From contig QHVH01000030.1 of NCBI GenBank assembly GCA_003222245.1, positions 16,253-80,252 on the forward strand: DNA of 64,000 nucleotides. Reading direction: 5' to 3'. A program made the translations under genes and the position numbers. The stretch comes from Blastocatellia bacterium AA13 (GTDB lineage: Bacteria > Acidobacteriota > Blastocatellia > UBA7656). How positions within the stretch are numbered: position 1 is the stretch's first letter; every line of letters begins with the position of its first letter. The notes under the pieces are model-generated. The model did no database searches. It had not been told where the DNA came from and was given only the letters and a program-made list of their open reading frames with translations. Below, in pieces: positions 48,696 through 57,622 of the stretch.

Positions 48696-49712
48696 ATGAT
48701 TCTCAGAAAGACGTTCTCCATTGCATTTCTGTGTTGCGCCATAATCGCGCCGGATTTCAATCCTTCAGTGCTTGATGGCGTGGGTGCTCAGGAGCAGTCG
48801 GGTAAAAAGAAGGCGGACAAGGAAAAGCGGAAGGTCATTGAAGTCGACGATGGCTCCGCATTACTGCGGAGAGAACAGTCAGTAGAGAGCCTGGATCTCT
48901 TTTATGGCGCGGGAGGGAAGGAAGGCGCTCCCGATCTGACGGGCAAATTTGCCTTCACCGGTGAGGACATCAAAGGCACGCAAAAGAAAGTCTACGTTAA
49001 GGACGACCAGGGCCGGGAGTGGACCGTCAAATTCGGATCGGAAGCGAGATCTGAAACGTCGGCCACTCGCCTTGTGTGGGCCATGGGTTATCACACGGAT
49101 CAGGATTATTTTGTCGAACGAGTTCATATTGAAGGCATATCCGGAGGAGATGTGCGAAACGTGCGCTTTGAGCGTCGCGATGACGGTTTCAAAAACGTGG
49201 GACTCTGGACGTGGGAAAAGAATCCCTTCGTCGGTACTCGCGAGCTGGACGGACTGAAGGTTCTGATGGTGTTGTTGAACAACTGGGATCTGAAGACCAT
49301 CAATAACAAGGTGGTGCGCCCCAGTAAGAAGAGCGGTGAAGACCCGGACGAGCGGATTTACTATATTTCGGATCTCGGCGCGACCTTTGGCAAAACCGGC
49401 TCGCTTGCGAGCGGGCTGCATCTTCCAGGTGATCCTCCAGCCGGAAGCAAGGACAAGCCGAGCCAGTATGCGCACCAGGACTTCATCGAAGGTATTCGCA
49501 ACGGAATGGTGCGGTTTCACTATAGGGGCAAAGATCCCTCCGTTTTGAAAGAGGTTAGCGTTGAGAATGCCAGGTGGATGGGCGAAATGCTTGCGCGGCT
49601 CTCCGATAAGCAATTGCGAGATGCGTTTAGCTCGGGCGGATACAAGGACTCCGAGATAACCACCCTCATTCGCGCAATGCAGGAGCGAATCAGCGCGCTC
49701 GAACACTTATAG
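48696..49712 (+). CDS. Secreted protein with a protein-kinase-like residue pattern
   Basis: A 338-residue protein with an N-terminal signal (about 1-31) and a short basic linker. The body shows the landmarks of an atypical kinase fold in the right order: a beta-strand lysine in WTVKFGSE (Lys112), a helix glutamate in ARSETSATRLVWAMGY (Glu116 or Glu120), the catalytic loop NNWDLKTINN (Asp198, Lys200, Asn203) and the metal aspartate in YYISDLGATFG (Asp226). This resembles HipA/PI3K-type kinases rather than standard Ser/Thr kinases. The signal peptide implies an envelope or secreted kinase-like enzyme. It stands alone between thiC and a minus-strand gene. The call is from motif reading, so substrate and activity are unknown. 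Confidence 0.6.
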   Translation: MILRKTFSIAFLCCAIIAPDFNPSVLDGVGAQEQSGKKKADKEKRKVIEVDDGSALLRREQSVESLDLFYGAGGKEGAPDLTGKFAFTGEDIKGTQKKVYVKDDQGREWTVKFGSEARSETSATRLVWAMGYHTDQDYFVERVHIEGISGGDVRNVRFERRDDGFKNVGLWTWEKNPFVGTRELDGLKVLMVLLNNWDLKTINNKVVRPSKKSGEDPDERIYYISDLGATFGKTGSLASGLHLPGDPPAGSKDKPSQYAHQDFIEGIRNGMVRFHYRGKDPSVLKEVSVENARWMGEMLARLSDKQLRDAFSSGGYKDSEITTLIRAMQERISALEHL

Positions 49713-49747
49713 TGAAGTGATCTCATCGCGTTAACGTTGTGTACCTC

Positions 49748-50197
49748 TCATCGCTCCGATGAGGGTTTGATCTGTTGTTGCCGGCCATCCTTATTGGAGA
49801 GCTTCAGAAGGCTGGTCGCTCCCTGGGCTTCCAAAATGACGTGCGTCGAATCTGTCTCGCCGATCAGGCCGAGCCCTCCACCTTGCTCTGACCCTCCAAT
49901 TTTTACCTCGGGGCGTCCTTTCCCATCGATCAATCGAAACATCACGGTTTCAGGATAGCCGACCTTACCGTCGGGCATCTTGAAGTTTGGATCAGCGGGA
50001 TGGAGTTTAATGCTGGCTCGAACGCGTCCTTGATCGTCCACTATTTCGAGGGCGCTCCCTCGCAGCACTGGCGCGACGCTTGATGTTGGGTTCGAGGCGG
50101 GCGCGACTGCATCAACTCGGCGAATCTCCGACAACAGGAAAATCAGTAATCCGAGGTTGGCGATGGTGAGAACGATAAACAGGCGGTGAATCTTCAT
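49748..50197 (-). CDS. Small membrane-anchored protein of unknown function
   Basis: A 149-residue protein from the ATG at 50197, which has AAAGGA six bases upstream; another in-frame ATG at 50212 overlaps that site and is less likely. It has one N-terminal membrane helix (LFIVLTIANLGLLIFLLSEI), a Ser/Pro linker and a repetitive beta-rich domain with motifs LRGSALEIVDDQGRVRAS, RLIDGKGRPEVKIG and the ending LLKLSNKDGRQQQIKP. I have seen this repetitive D-x-x-G-R-x-(R/K) pattern in unnamed proteins of soil bacteria; no function is known to me. It converges with the kinase-like gene. Confidence 0.65.
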   Translation of the reverse strand: MKIHRLFIVLTIANLGLLIFLLSEIRRVDAVAPASNPTSSVAPVLRGSALEIVDDQGRVRASIKLHPADPNFKMPDGKVGYPETVMFRLIDGKGRPEVKIGGSEQGGGLGLIGETDSTHVILEAQGATSLLKLSNKDGRQQQIKPSSER

Positions 50198-50260
50198 AGC
50201 ACGTCCTTTCATTGCAAGATTTTAATCATGGCTTGTAAGAGGCTGCTTCCCAGAGTAAAT

Positions 50261-50292
50261 CTCTTTGTATTTAAGCGGGCGCATACAAAGAG
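50261..50292. repeat. Perfect 10-bp inverted repeat upstream of the small anchored protein
   Basis: CTCTTTGTAT (50261-50270) and ATACAAAGAG (50283-50292) are perfect complements separated by 12 bases. They lie about 65-95 bases before the 50197 start, so an operator is possible. The rest of the 325-base gap to 50522 holds a GC-rich palindrome at 50355-50379 and otherwise nothing I recognise. Confidence 0.5.
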
Positions 50293-50354
50293 TCGCGTTC
50301 CGTGTTGGATTACAATGACGGATCACGCCCCTTCTGGATTTGAACGATATACGG

Positions 50355-50379
50355 AGGGGCCGGCACGAGACCCGCCCCT
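50355..50379. repeat. GC-rich palindromic intergenic element
   Basis: AGGGGC (50355-50360) and GCCCCT (50374-50379) enclose CGGCACGAGACCC. It is close in sequence to the hairpin at 57529-57552. Confidence 0.45.
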
Positions 50380-50522
50380 GCAGTGGGCGTCATGTTTCCC
50401 CGGAAATTGAAAGCTCTTTTCTTACGTGCGCGTGCTTAGACGCGTGGCCACGCAGAAATCTTCCACTTGTTTTTATGTTCTAAACTGCTCGGGTTCCTGG
50501 CTTGTTTTTTATCCGACCTACT

Positions 50523-52148
50523 TCATCTTTTTTCAGTCATGCAGACAAAATTAGCGGCGTCATCCGTACTGCCGCTGCCCTTGTATCGAGCCACCTGCGG
50601 GTAAGGGCAGAGAGGGCGAGTTCGAACGGGTGCGGCCTTTGGGTCTGCGCCCTGGCGTTTGGCGGCAACGATGTAGGCAGGCGTTACGCCTTGCTCGACC
50701 CAGCGTTCGAGAGCCATTGTCATATCGTGTTCCGGATCTGATTGGGTGCTTGTAACGGCGGCGCCAAAACTGTTGGGACCCGGACCGCCTCCGCAGTGTT
50801 GCATGCCGGGAACCATATAGAGGCGCACGAAAGCTTCGGCATCGCGCCTTCCAAGCTTCGACACGACGCTTTCAAAATAGTTGATCGTGTTTACGGGTGG
50901 AAGAGCCGCATCGCTCCAGCCGTGATAGAGAATCAGCTTGCCGCCTCGGGCTTTGAACGCTTTCAAATTCGGATCTGTCGCATTCAGCTGAGGTCCGACC
51001 TTCTCGTTGGCGAGACGCGTATCTTTTTCGAGATCGAAGCTCTTAAAGTCCCACGCAGGATTGTTGTAGACCATATTAGCGAACACCTGAGTGGCAAAGA
51101 AGAACTGCAGCCCTCGGTTCGAGCCCATTCCGGTAATCCAGCTTGCCCAGCCGCCTCCGCCAGTCTCGCCTCCAGGCATGAAGCCGGGAATGATCTGCTC
51201 GCCTTTGGCGTTTTTGGGGCCGCTGTAAATCTTCTTTAATGCCGTGATCTGTTTTTCAGTCAGACAGGCGTCGGACTCCGCGCCTTTGCATAGAAGGACC
51301 GACGGATCGAAGTGGCATTTTGTTGGATCATCTAGAACGCCGTCCGCGACACCGTCTTTGCTGTCGCACGCAGCCAGAGCGGCTGATTCGATGGCCTTCA
51401 ATTTGGCAGCCGGGATGAAGCTCGCGGGATCGTTGAGCATGGCTTGAAGATTAAACGCGAATCCGCTGAGGACTCGTGTGAACTGGTTCGCCGGAGCTCC
51501 GGCTATCAACCCGTCGTAGTCGTTTGGATAACGTTGAGCTTCCATTAAGGCCTGCCGGCCGCCATTTGAGCAGCTTGAAAAATAAGAATGCTTGGGCGCG
51601 GCGCCATAGAATGCGTTGACGATTGCTTTCGCTTTCTCGGTCATCTCGTGGACGGCGCGATAGCCGTAATCGACGATTTTTTCGGGATGTCCGAGCGCCC
51701 AAGAGGCATCGGTAGTCGCGTGACCGGTGTCGGTCGATGCGGTTGCGTAGCCTCGCGAGACCGCGCCCGCCAAACCCGCATAAGTGATCGATCCGGCAAA
51801 GCCGCCGTTGCCGATCCCCTGGAATTTTCCGTTCCATCCTGACGCCGGCATCCATACCTCGAACTTGATGTCGGAATCGGCGGTCGGCTTGATTACTCCA
51901 GTGACACGGCAGAACGCGGGTAACTCCTTGAAGGGAGCAGAGGGGACCGAACGCTGAGTGAATGCTCCGGCTGCCACCGATTCAGCCGAGGTGATCGTCG
52001 TGTTTGGAAGTTTTAGATCCGCTAATTTCTCACACGTTTGAGCGGAGGCGGATGGCGAAATTAACAATAGCGAGATAAACAGCAAGGCTGGCGCTGCGAA
52101 AATAGAACTACTGCTGAAACAGCGGCTTTGAGATGCGCGGTTGATCAT
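50523..52148 (-). CDS. Tannase/feruloyl esterase family protein, secreted
   Basis: A 541-residue esterase with a signal peptide ([17 protein letters not shown], cleavage near 37). The family's CS-D-HC arrangement is visible: Cys193-Ser194 in [11 protein letters not shown], an aspartate in the GWSDAALPP loop, and His followed by Cys in GMQHCGGG, so the two cysteines can bridge serine and histidine. Members cleave gallate or ferulate esters of plant polymers outside the cell. It is 21 bases after a beta-propeller gene on the same strand, with which it may be co-transcribed. Confidence 0.9.
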   Translation of the reverse strand: MINRASQSRCFSSSSIFAAPALLFISLLLISPSASAQTCEKLADLKLPNTTITSAESVAAGAFTQRSVPSAPFKELPAFCRVTGVIKPTADSDIKFEVWMPASGWNGKFQGIGNGGFAGSITYAGLAGAVSRGYATASTDTGHATTDASWALGHPEKIVDYGYRAVHEMTEKAKAIVNAFYGAAPKHSYFSSCSNGGRQALMEAQRYPNDYDGLIAGAPANQFTRVLSGFAFNLQAMLNDPASFIPAAKLKAIESAALAACDSKDGVADGVLDDPTKCHFDPSVLLCKGAESDACLTEKQITALKKIYSGPKNAKGEQIIPGFMPGGETGGGGWASWITGMGSNRGLQFFFATQVFANMVYNNPAWDFKSFDLEKDTRLANEKVGPQLNATDPNLKAFKARGGKLILYHGWSDAALPPVNTINYFESVVSKLGRRDAEAFVRLYMVPGMQHCGGGPGPNSFGAAVTSTQSDPEHDMTMALERWVEQGVTPAYIVAAKRQGADPKAAPVRTRPLCPYPQVARYKGSGSTDDAANFVCMTEKR

Positions 52149-52168
52149 ATTCGTTCTCCAGTTTTTGG

Positions 52169-52955
52169 CTAAGCTGCGGCTTTGCGAGTGACTACGAGTA
52201 ATCGTTTAGGAGCGCGGCCGACCGGAATGGTCGCGACCACTCTCCTGGTCTGAGCATCGACGGCGCTGACCGTATCCGCCGAAGCATTGCTTACGAAGAC
52301 GGTTCGCTCGTCAGCGGTCGAGGTCAGCCAGTTCGGAGATTCGCCTACGTCGATCTTCGCGAGCTGCTTGAGCTCCGGTACGGAGAAGACGTAAAGCGCG
52401 TTGCCGGGACAACTGGTAACCCACAGCTCGCGTTCATTATTTACCAACAGCAAGCCGTGAGTATATGTGTTGAGGAAAGGCGGCGGCGTGTCCGGCGGCA
52501 GCGGAGGCATCTCGACTCGTCTTAGAATCTTTTTTTGCGCCGGATCGAAGACCGCGAAACCGTGAAGGCGCGACAGCGCGATGTACATCGGCGAGCCGGA
52601 TTTCGGAATTGCCATCGGCCTGACACCCGCCCCCATCGGAATTTCGTCGACTACTGTTTGTGACGCCGGATCGATGACCGTTATCTTCTCACCGTTGATG
52701 GAGCCCAGGTAAATACGCTTTCCATCAGGTGAGGTATACATATTGTGAGGCCAAGCGGGCGCGGGAAGCCGTTTGACGACTTTCCCCGACCTTCAACGAA
52801 CCGACTACTTTCAATGTAGCGGTATCGATTATGGTGACGTCGTCGCCCGCGGAGTTTGTGACGTAGAGCTTGCTTTTAAGAGCTGATGCTGGAGCGCCGG
52901 CGCAGATCGAAAAAGCAACAGCGGCGACTAACAGATTCGCTGTCAAGATTCGCAT
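52169..52955 (-). pseudogene. YVTN-type beta-propeller protein, disrupted by a frameshift
   Basis: Two frames together encode a signal peptide plus a 40-residue YVTN repeat protein of about 261 residues. The first part (from 52955) has LYVTNSAGDDVTIIDTATLK; the second frame continues with KRLPAPAWPHNMYTSPDGKR and several blades (FVSNASADTVSAVDAQT, ending near 52169). The frames join at a CCCC run (52784-52787); removing one base restores one continuous protein. This is either a real pseudogene or a homopolymer error. The protein is short for a seven-blade propeller. It precedes the tannase-like gene by 21 bases. Confidence 0.75.
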
Positions 52956-52988
52956 TGCTCTGGACCCTCCCTTTTCCGAAGTTCCCGG

Positions 52989-52994
52989 ATTATA
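52989..52994 (-). promoter_or_regulatory. Extended -10 promoter for the beta-propeller gene
   Basis: On the minus strand this is TATAAT preceded by TGG (extended -10 type), about 35 bases before the 52955 start. No good -35 is seen. It is only some 15 bases from the divergent GNAT promoter. Confidence 0.35.
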
Positions 52995-53007
52995 CCAGAC
53001 CGATGTC

Positions 53008-53036
53008 TTGAATGTGTCTGAAGCGGTGTCTATACT
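53008..53036 (+). promoter_or_regulatory. Sigma-70-type promoter for the GNAT gene
   Basis: TTGAAT (53008-53013), a 17-base spacer and TATACT (53031-53036). The start codon at 53045 is only eight bases after the -10 end, so the message may be leaderless. Confidence 0.5.
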
Positions 53037-53044
53037 GCCCCGTT

Positions 53045-53809
53045 ATGCCCGAGCCCGGAATAGTGATTCGCGAGTGTGAGACTCACGACGACTATCGACA
53101 GTGCATAGCGCTCGAACGCGAGGTCTGGGGAGACGAGGACATCGACATCATGCCGGTGCGAATGTACATGATCTCGCGCAACTGTGGAGGTCCGACTATC
53201 GGGGCATTCGATGAGCACGAGCGGCTTGTCGGCGTTGGCCATCTGGCGCCCGCCTTGATTGGAAAGCACATCGCATTTCATTCGCACCTGCTCTCGGTCA
53301 AGGAAGAATTTCGCGATAGAGAGATCGGATATCGGATAAAGCTGGCGCAGCGCGAGCGGGCGACCGCGGCCGGGGTCAAGATGATGTTCTGGACTTTTGA
53401 CCCGCTTCAATCGAGAAACGCTCACTTCAATATAAACAAGCTTGGAGTCGTGATACGGCGATACGGCGTCAACTACTACGGTCAAAATGTTTCAACGGTG
53501 TTTGACCCCGACATTCCTTCGGATCGCGTCATCGTCGAATGGTGGCTTGCATCAGCACACGTCGAAAATACGCTTGCCGGTATTAGGCCAGGAGTCGATG
53601 ATGTGCGTGCGATGGTAATTATACCGGACGATATAGGCGCGATTCGCGCTCGTTCGACAGAAGAACATCTGAGATGGCGGTTAAAAAATCGCGAAGAGTT
53701 TCAGGATGCTCTTGGCAGAGGCCTTATCGCTCGAGGATTTGAGCGGAACCGCGAGACCGCTCAGGGTTCATATCTTTTCGGTTCCGACGAAGATCAGTTT
53801 AGATTTTGA
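53045..53809 (+). CDS. GNAT-superfamily acyltransferase paired with an enolase-family racemase
   Basis: A 254-residue protein. The acyl-CoA-binding fold is seen in ERLVGVGHLAPALIGKHIAFHSHLLSV and FRDREIGYRIKLAQRERATAAG, followed by a C-terminal extension (MMFWTFDPLQSRNAHFN) found in the COG3375 type of predicted acyltransferase. In Geobacillus kaustophilus a GNAT succinyltransferase works with N-succinylamino acid racemase, and this gene stands just before such a racemase here, so a succinyl-CoA:amino acid acyltransferase role is plausible (inference). Its ATG is immediately behind a promoter, with no ribosome site. Confidence 0.75.
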   Translation: MPEPGIVIRECETHDDYRQCIALEREVWGDEDIDIMPVRMYMISRNCGGPTIGAFDEHERLVGVGHLAPALIGKHIAFHSHLLSVKEEFRDREIGYRIKLAQRERATAAGVKMMFWTFDPLQSRNAHFNINKLGVVIRRYGVNYYGQNVSTVFDPDIPSDRVIVEWWLASAHVENTLAGIRPGVDDVRAMVIIPDDIGAIRARSTEEHLRWRLKNREEFQDALGRGLIARGFERNRETAQGSYLFGSDEDQFRF

Positions 53810-53856
53810 TGATCAGGTTTGATTGACGATAGGGGCACGCGCGCGAGGATAACGAC

Positions 53857-54972
53857 ATGCTGCAACTGGATCGAATCGACCTCCGGGAAATCGATATGAC
53901 GCTGCGCTGGCCCTTCGAAACGAGTTTTGGAAGGACTACGAACCGTCGCATTCTCATCGTCCGTGTGTACGATCGATCGGGTGCGATCGGCTATGGAGAA
54001 TGTACGGCCGGAGAGGATCCATTTTACAACCACGAGACGATAGACACGGCCTGGCTGATTATTACCGGCTTTGTCATCCCAATGTTGAAGGACGCTGGAA
54101 TCTCCGACGCCGCGGAGACGAGCGGCGCGCTTGCTCGAATCCGCGGAAATCTGATGGCCAAGGGCGGCGTCGAGGCGGCGATCTGGGACCTCGAAGCTAA
54201 GATGGCTGACAGGCCGTTGTGGAAGCACCTTGGCGGAACACAAACCGAGCTGGCCTGCGGCGTTTCGATCGGGCTTCAGAGCACCACGGCGCAACTCATC
54301 GAAAAGATCAGGCGCGAAGTCGAGCGCGGTTATCAACGCATCAAGATAAAGATAAAACCCGGCAGCGATATCGAGCTGGTTAAAGCGGTTCGCGCGGAAT
54401 TCCCGACGATCCCTCTTATGGTGGATGCGAATTCGGCATACACATTGAACGACGCGGAACTCTTCGAACAAATGGACGCCTCGAACCTGATGATGATCGA
54501 ACAGCCCCTGACGCCGGGAGACCTAATCGACCACGCGAAATTGCAGCGCCAACTGCGCGCGCCCATCTGCCTGGACGAGTCGATTCTATCGTTGTCGGAT
54601 GCCAGACAAGCGCACGAAATCGGCGCGTGCCGAATCATCAACGTCAAGCTCGGGCGGGTTGGCGGCCATAAGGAAGCTCGATCAGTTCAGGAGTTTGCGC
54701 TGGCCAAAGGCATCCCTGTCTGGTGCGGAGGAATGCTCGAATCCGGTGTCGGCAGGGCTCACAATATCGCAATGTCGACTCTGGACGGCTTTACGTTGCC
54801 GGGCGATGTTTCGGCGTCTGAACGCTATTGGGATGAGGACATCATTGATCCGCCAGTTACGGTAAGTCCACGCGGCACGATTACGCCGCCGCGGGGGCCG
54901 GGCATAGGCTATGAGGTTAACGAAAAACGAGTAGAGGCTCTGGTTGTGAGGCGTGAAGAGATCAAGCTCTAA
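53857..54972 (+). CDS. menC: N-succinylamino acid racemase / o-succinylbenzoate synthase family enzyme
   Basis: A 371-residue enolase-superfamily protein. Catalytic residues can be read: Lys in RIKIKIKPG, metal ligands Asp in MVDANSAY, Glu in MMIEQPL and Asp in CLDESI, and the second Lys in NVKLGRVGG. The C-terminal stretch [18 protein letters not shown] followed by [12 protein letters not shown] is typical of the NSAR/OSBS subgroup. It may make o-succinylbenzoate for menaquinone, or racemise N-succinyl amino acids, or both; no other menaquinone gene is in the window and a GNAT partner precedes it, which favours the racemase role. A GAGGATAA site precedes the ATG. Confidence 0.85.
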   Translation: MLQLDRIDLREIDMTLRWPFETSFGRTTNRRILIVRVYDRSGAIGYGECTAGEDPFYNHETIDTAWLIITGFVIPMLKDAGISDAAETSGALARIRGNLMAKGGVEAAIWDLEAKMADRPLWKHLGGTQTELACGVSIGLQSTTAQLIEKIRREVERGYQRIKIKIKPGSDIELVKAVRAEFPTIPLMVDANSAYTLNDAELFEQMDASNLMMIEQPLTPGDLIDHAKLQRQLRAPICLDESILSLSDARQAHEIGACRIINVKLGRVGGHKEARSVQEFALAKGIPVWCGGMLESGVGRAHNIAMSTLDGFTLPGDVSASERYWDEDIIDPPVTVSPRGTITPPRGPGIGYEVNEKRVEALVVRREEIKL

Positions 54973-54988
54973 AAGAGGGGAGTGGTAA

Positions 54989-55735
54989 ATGTCGGAGTTC
55001 GATGGAAGAACGGCAATAGTGACCGGTGGATCAAGGGGTATCGGTCGGGCCATAGTGAAGGAGCTCTCCTCCAGAGGGGCTTCGGTTGCATTCAGTTATA
55101 CAAAGAACGCGGATATTGCAAACGAGTTGGTAGTCGAGCTTGAAGGGAAGGGAAGTCGCGCGGCCGCATTTCAAGCCGATGTGTCGGATTTTAAGGCCGC
55201 CGACGAGATGGTTCGCGAGGTTAAAGCCAAGTTCGGCTCCGTGGATTATCTGGTTAACAATGCCGGTATCACGCGCGATAAATTGATATTGATGATGTCT
55301 CAGGACGACTGGGATGCCGTTCTCGATACGAACTTGAAGGGGGTATTTAATATCACCAAACCCGTCGTTTCTTTGATGGTGAGACAGAAACGCGGCGCGA
55401 TTCTGAACATCAGCTCGATCAGCGGAGTAGTTGGAATGGCGGGCCAGACCAACTACTCGGCATCAAAGGCGGGCTTGATTGGCTTCACGAAAGCGCTTGC
55501 GAAGGAGATCGCGCGCAGAAACATAAACGTCAACGCACTCGCGCTCGGGTTGATTGAAACTGAGATGAGCGGCGCTCTTTCAGACGAGTATAAGCAGAAG
55601 ATGATCGAACAGATTCCATTGGGACGGTACGGCGCCGTGGAAGAAGTCGCGAAGATCGCCGCGTTCCTGCTATCAGACGACGCCAAATATATTACCGGAC
55701 AGGTTGTGCAAGCGGACGGCGGACTGGCGATTTAG
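54989..55735 (+). CDS. fabG: 3-oxoacyl-ACP reductase-like short-chain dehydrogenase
   Basis: A 248-residue SDR enzyme. The NADP-binding VTGGSRGIGRAIV, the NNAGITRDKL motif, the catalytic Ser (NISSISG) and Tyr-Lys (YSASKAG), and the C-terminal ITGQVVQADGGLAI match FabG, which reduces 3-oxoacyl-ACP in fatty acid synthesis. Other substrates are possible since it lies alone after the racemase gene (17 bases), not in a fatty acid operon. A GAGGGGAG site precedes the ATG. Confidence 0.88.
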   Translation: MSEFDGRTAIVTGGSRGIGRAIVKELSSRGASVAFSYTKNADIANELVVELEGKGSRAAAFQADVSDFKAADEMVREVKAKFGSVDYLVNNAGITRDKLILMMSQDDWDAVLDTNLKGVFNITKPVVSLMVRQKRGAILNISSISGVVGMAGQTNYSASKAGLIGFTKALAKEIARRNINVNALALGLIETEMSGALSDEYKQKMIEQIPLGRYGAVEEVAKIAAFLLSDDAKYITGQVVQADGGLAI

Positions 55736-55768
55736 GCGGAAAAATCGGCCGGAGCTGGGCGAAAGCAA

Positions 55769-55797
55769 AGGACCGCCCGAATGATTCGAGCGGTCCT
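55769..55797. terminator. Bidirectional hairpin between fabG and the HtrA gene
   Basis: AGGACCGC (55769-55776) pairs with GCGGTCCT (55790-55797), and CGAAT/ATTCG pairs inside. It lies between convergent genes. U runs are weak on both sides. Confidence 0.6.
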
Positions 55798-55820
55798 ACT
55801 GATCAATATTCTCTCGAAGT

Positions 55821-57317
55821 TCAGTCTACGGAGATCGTGACCCACAACAACGATCCGCTTCGTTCTATTCTAAGAGCGATCTCCTGACCGCCCTTAAGCG
55901 ATTCTGTCGCTCGAACCAGATCATCCGCCGTCTGAATCCTATCTCGTCCGACCTGGTGAATAACGTCGCCGCTGTTTAGAACCTCGGCCGCCGAACTTCC
56001 AGGCCTAATTCTGACCACCATCGCGCCGCTCTTTATATCGAGATTGAGTTGCTCAGCTAATGCGGGTGTGACGGTTTGAACGCTCAATCCGAGTCGCGAA
56101 GGTCTTGCCTCTCCGCCTCCTGGCTCGCCGTTCGCCTGCCTTTCGAGCGGAGGCCGTTCCGCAAGCACGACGGTCGTCGAAAGTTTCTTGCCTTCGCGCA
56201 CGTAGTCGACTCGTACGGATTTGCCTACAAGCGTGGACGAAACTGTGTTGGTTAACTCAGCCGCCGTGCCTACGTGGTTTCCGTCGATCGCGGTTATGAC
56301 GTCGCCGGTTTTGATGCCGCCCTTTGCAGCCGGTCCATCGGCTCGGACATCACCAACCAGGACGCCTGCTCCTACTTCAAGTCCTATCGCGTCGGCGGTC
56401 GCTGAATCCAGATCCCTGATTCCAACGCCGAGGTATCCTCGGGTCATTTTTCCGTTCTGCAGCAGCTCGCCGTAAATTCTGCGTGCGAGGTTCGAAGGAA
56501 TGGCGAACCCGACGCCTTCGTTTCCACCCGAGTTCGAATAGATCAGCGTGTTAATACCGATCACCTCGCCTCGCATATTTACAAGCGGGCCGCCGGAATT
56601 GCCGGGGTTTATCGACGCGTCGGTTTGCAGATATCGATTGAATTGCGACGCTCGCGGTATGTCGCGTCCGGTGGCGCTTATTATGCCCGCGGTAATTGTT
56701 TGTTGAAGTCCGAAGGGGCTTCCTATTGCGAGCACCCAATCGCCCTGCTCCACCGAATCGGAATTACCAAGCACGGCTGTGGGCAGTGCGGAGGCATCGA
56801 TTTTAATAACGGCGATATCGGTTTCCGGATCGGTTCCCACGCGTTCACCCTTGAACTTGCGACCGTCGGCTAGGGTGACTTCAATCTTTTCAGCTTTTCC
56901 GACTACGTGGTTGTTCGTGATGATATAACCGTCCGCTGTGACGATTGCGCCTGAGCCCGTTCCGCGCTGCTTGCCGTATCCATCATCGTCGGGTATGCCG
57001 AGTCCTGGAAAGAATGGAGTGCGACGCACGGCTTCGACGATGTTGATATTCACCACCGCCGGTTTAACATCCTTGGCGACCTGTCGGAACGAGTTGGAGA
57101 GTTCGGCGGGGGAGGGAGCCGCGGCCGGCTCCACGGCGCGAGGCTGAGGCAGCTCTCCAGAGCCTCCCGCCTTGGTTCGGCTTAATGAGGCCTGCACAAC
57201 AGCGCCCATTATGATCAATCCGCCTATAAAGAGCGCCAGCGCGATCCATAATCCCTGCGGCCTGCGCCGCTTCGACGGGCTTGGCGTTGGACGCGCGTCA
57301 GAATGAGTATCTTGCAT
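55821..57317 (-). CDS. HtrA/DegP-type serine protease
   Basis: A 498-residue periplasmic quality-control protease. A cytoplasmic tail rich in Pro/Arg and one membrane helix (GLWIALALFIGGLIIMGAV) come first. The trypsin-like domain has the triad His (TNNHVV), Asp (ETDIAVIKI) and Ser (NPGNSGGPL). Two PDZ domains follow (from about residue 295 and about 395). The third ATG of the cluster at 57317 is chosen because AGAGG lies 8 bases before it. It converges with fabG, and it lies 305 bases from the following regulator gene. Confidence 0.92.
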   Translation of the reverse strand: MQDTHSDARPTPSPSKRRRPQGLWIALALFIGGLIIMGAVVQASLSRTKAGGSGELPQPRAVEPAAAPSPAELSNSFRQVAKDVKPAVVNINIVEAVRRTPFFPGLGIPDDDGYGKQRGTGSGAIVTADGYIITNNHVVGKAEKIEVTLADGRKFKGERVGTDPETDIAVIKIDASALPTAVLGNSDSVEQGDWVLAIGSPFGLQQTITAGIISATGRDIPRASQFNRYLQTDASINPGNSGGPLVNMRGEVIGINTLIYSNSGGNEGVGFAIPSNLARRIYGELLQNGKMTRGYLGVGIRDLDSATADAIGLEVGAGVLVGDVRADGPAAKGGIKTGDVITAIDGNHVGTAAELTNTVSSTLVGKSVRVDYVREGKKLSTTVVLAERPPLERQANGEPGGGEARPSRLGLSVQTVTPALAEQLNLDIKSGAMVVRIRPGSSAAEVLNSGDVIHQVGRDRIQTADDLVRATESLKGGQEIALRIERSGSLLWVTISVD

Positions 57318-57369
57318 GATCATCACCTCTGGTCAGATGTCGGACCTCTTAGAAGATTATCCAATCACC

Positions 57370-57433
57370 GATGATCGTGCAATCAGCCGATCATCTCACA
57401 ATCAGTTAGCCACGGACGATTCCACTTTGGAAT
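57370..57433. promoter_or_regulatory. Two inverted repeats upstream of the HtrA gene
   Basis: GATGATCG (57370-57377) with CGATCATC (57388-57395), and ATTCCA (57419-57424) with TGGAAT (57428-57433), are both perfect. They lie some 55-115 bases before the HtrA start and may be regulator sites. The rest of the 57318-57622 gap shows only the palindrome at 57529-57552. Confidence 0.4.
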
Positions 57434-57528
57434 GGACGATCGACGACGCACCGACTCGTGTCAATTATCGACGCTTTAAGAAGAAAGAACTATGCAGATT
57501 ATGTCGGCGGCGTGTTTGAGCAATAAAG

Positions 57529-57552
57529 CAGGGGCGAGGAATCCCGCCCCTG
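57529..57552. repeat. GC-rich hairpin, possible terminator of the response regulator gene
   Basis: CAGGGGCG (57529-57536) pairs perfectly with CGCCCCTG (57545-57552) around AGGAATCC. It lies about 70 bases after the 57623 stop on the minus strand, followed there by CTTTATT, so it could terminate. It resembles the element at 50355-50379. Confidence 0.5.
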
Positions 57553-57622
57553 TAAATGGTTTCGGACTACACGAGAGACTTCAGTGAACACAACTTCTAA
57601 ATACCCGGTCCGGCCGCATCGT

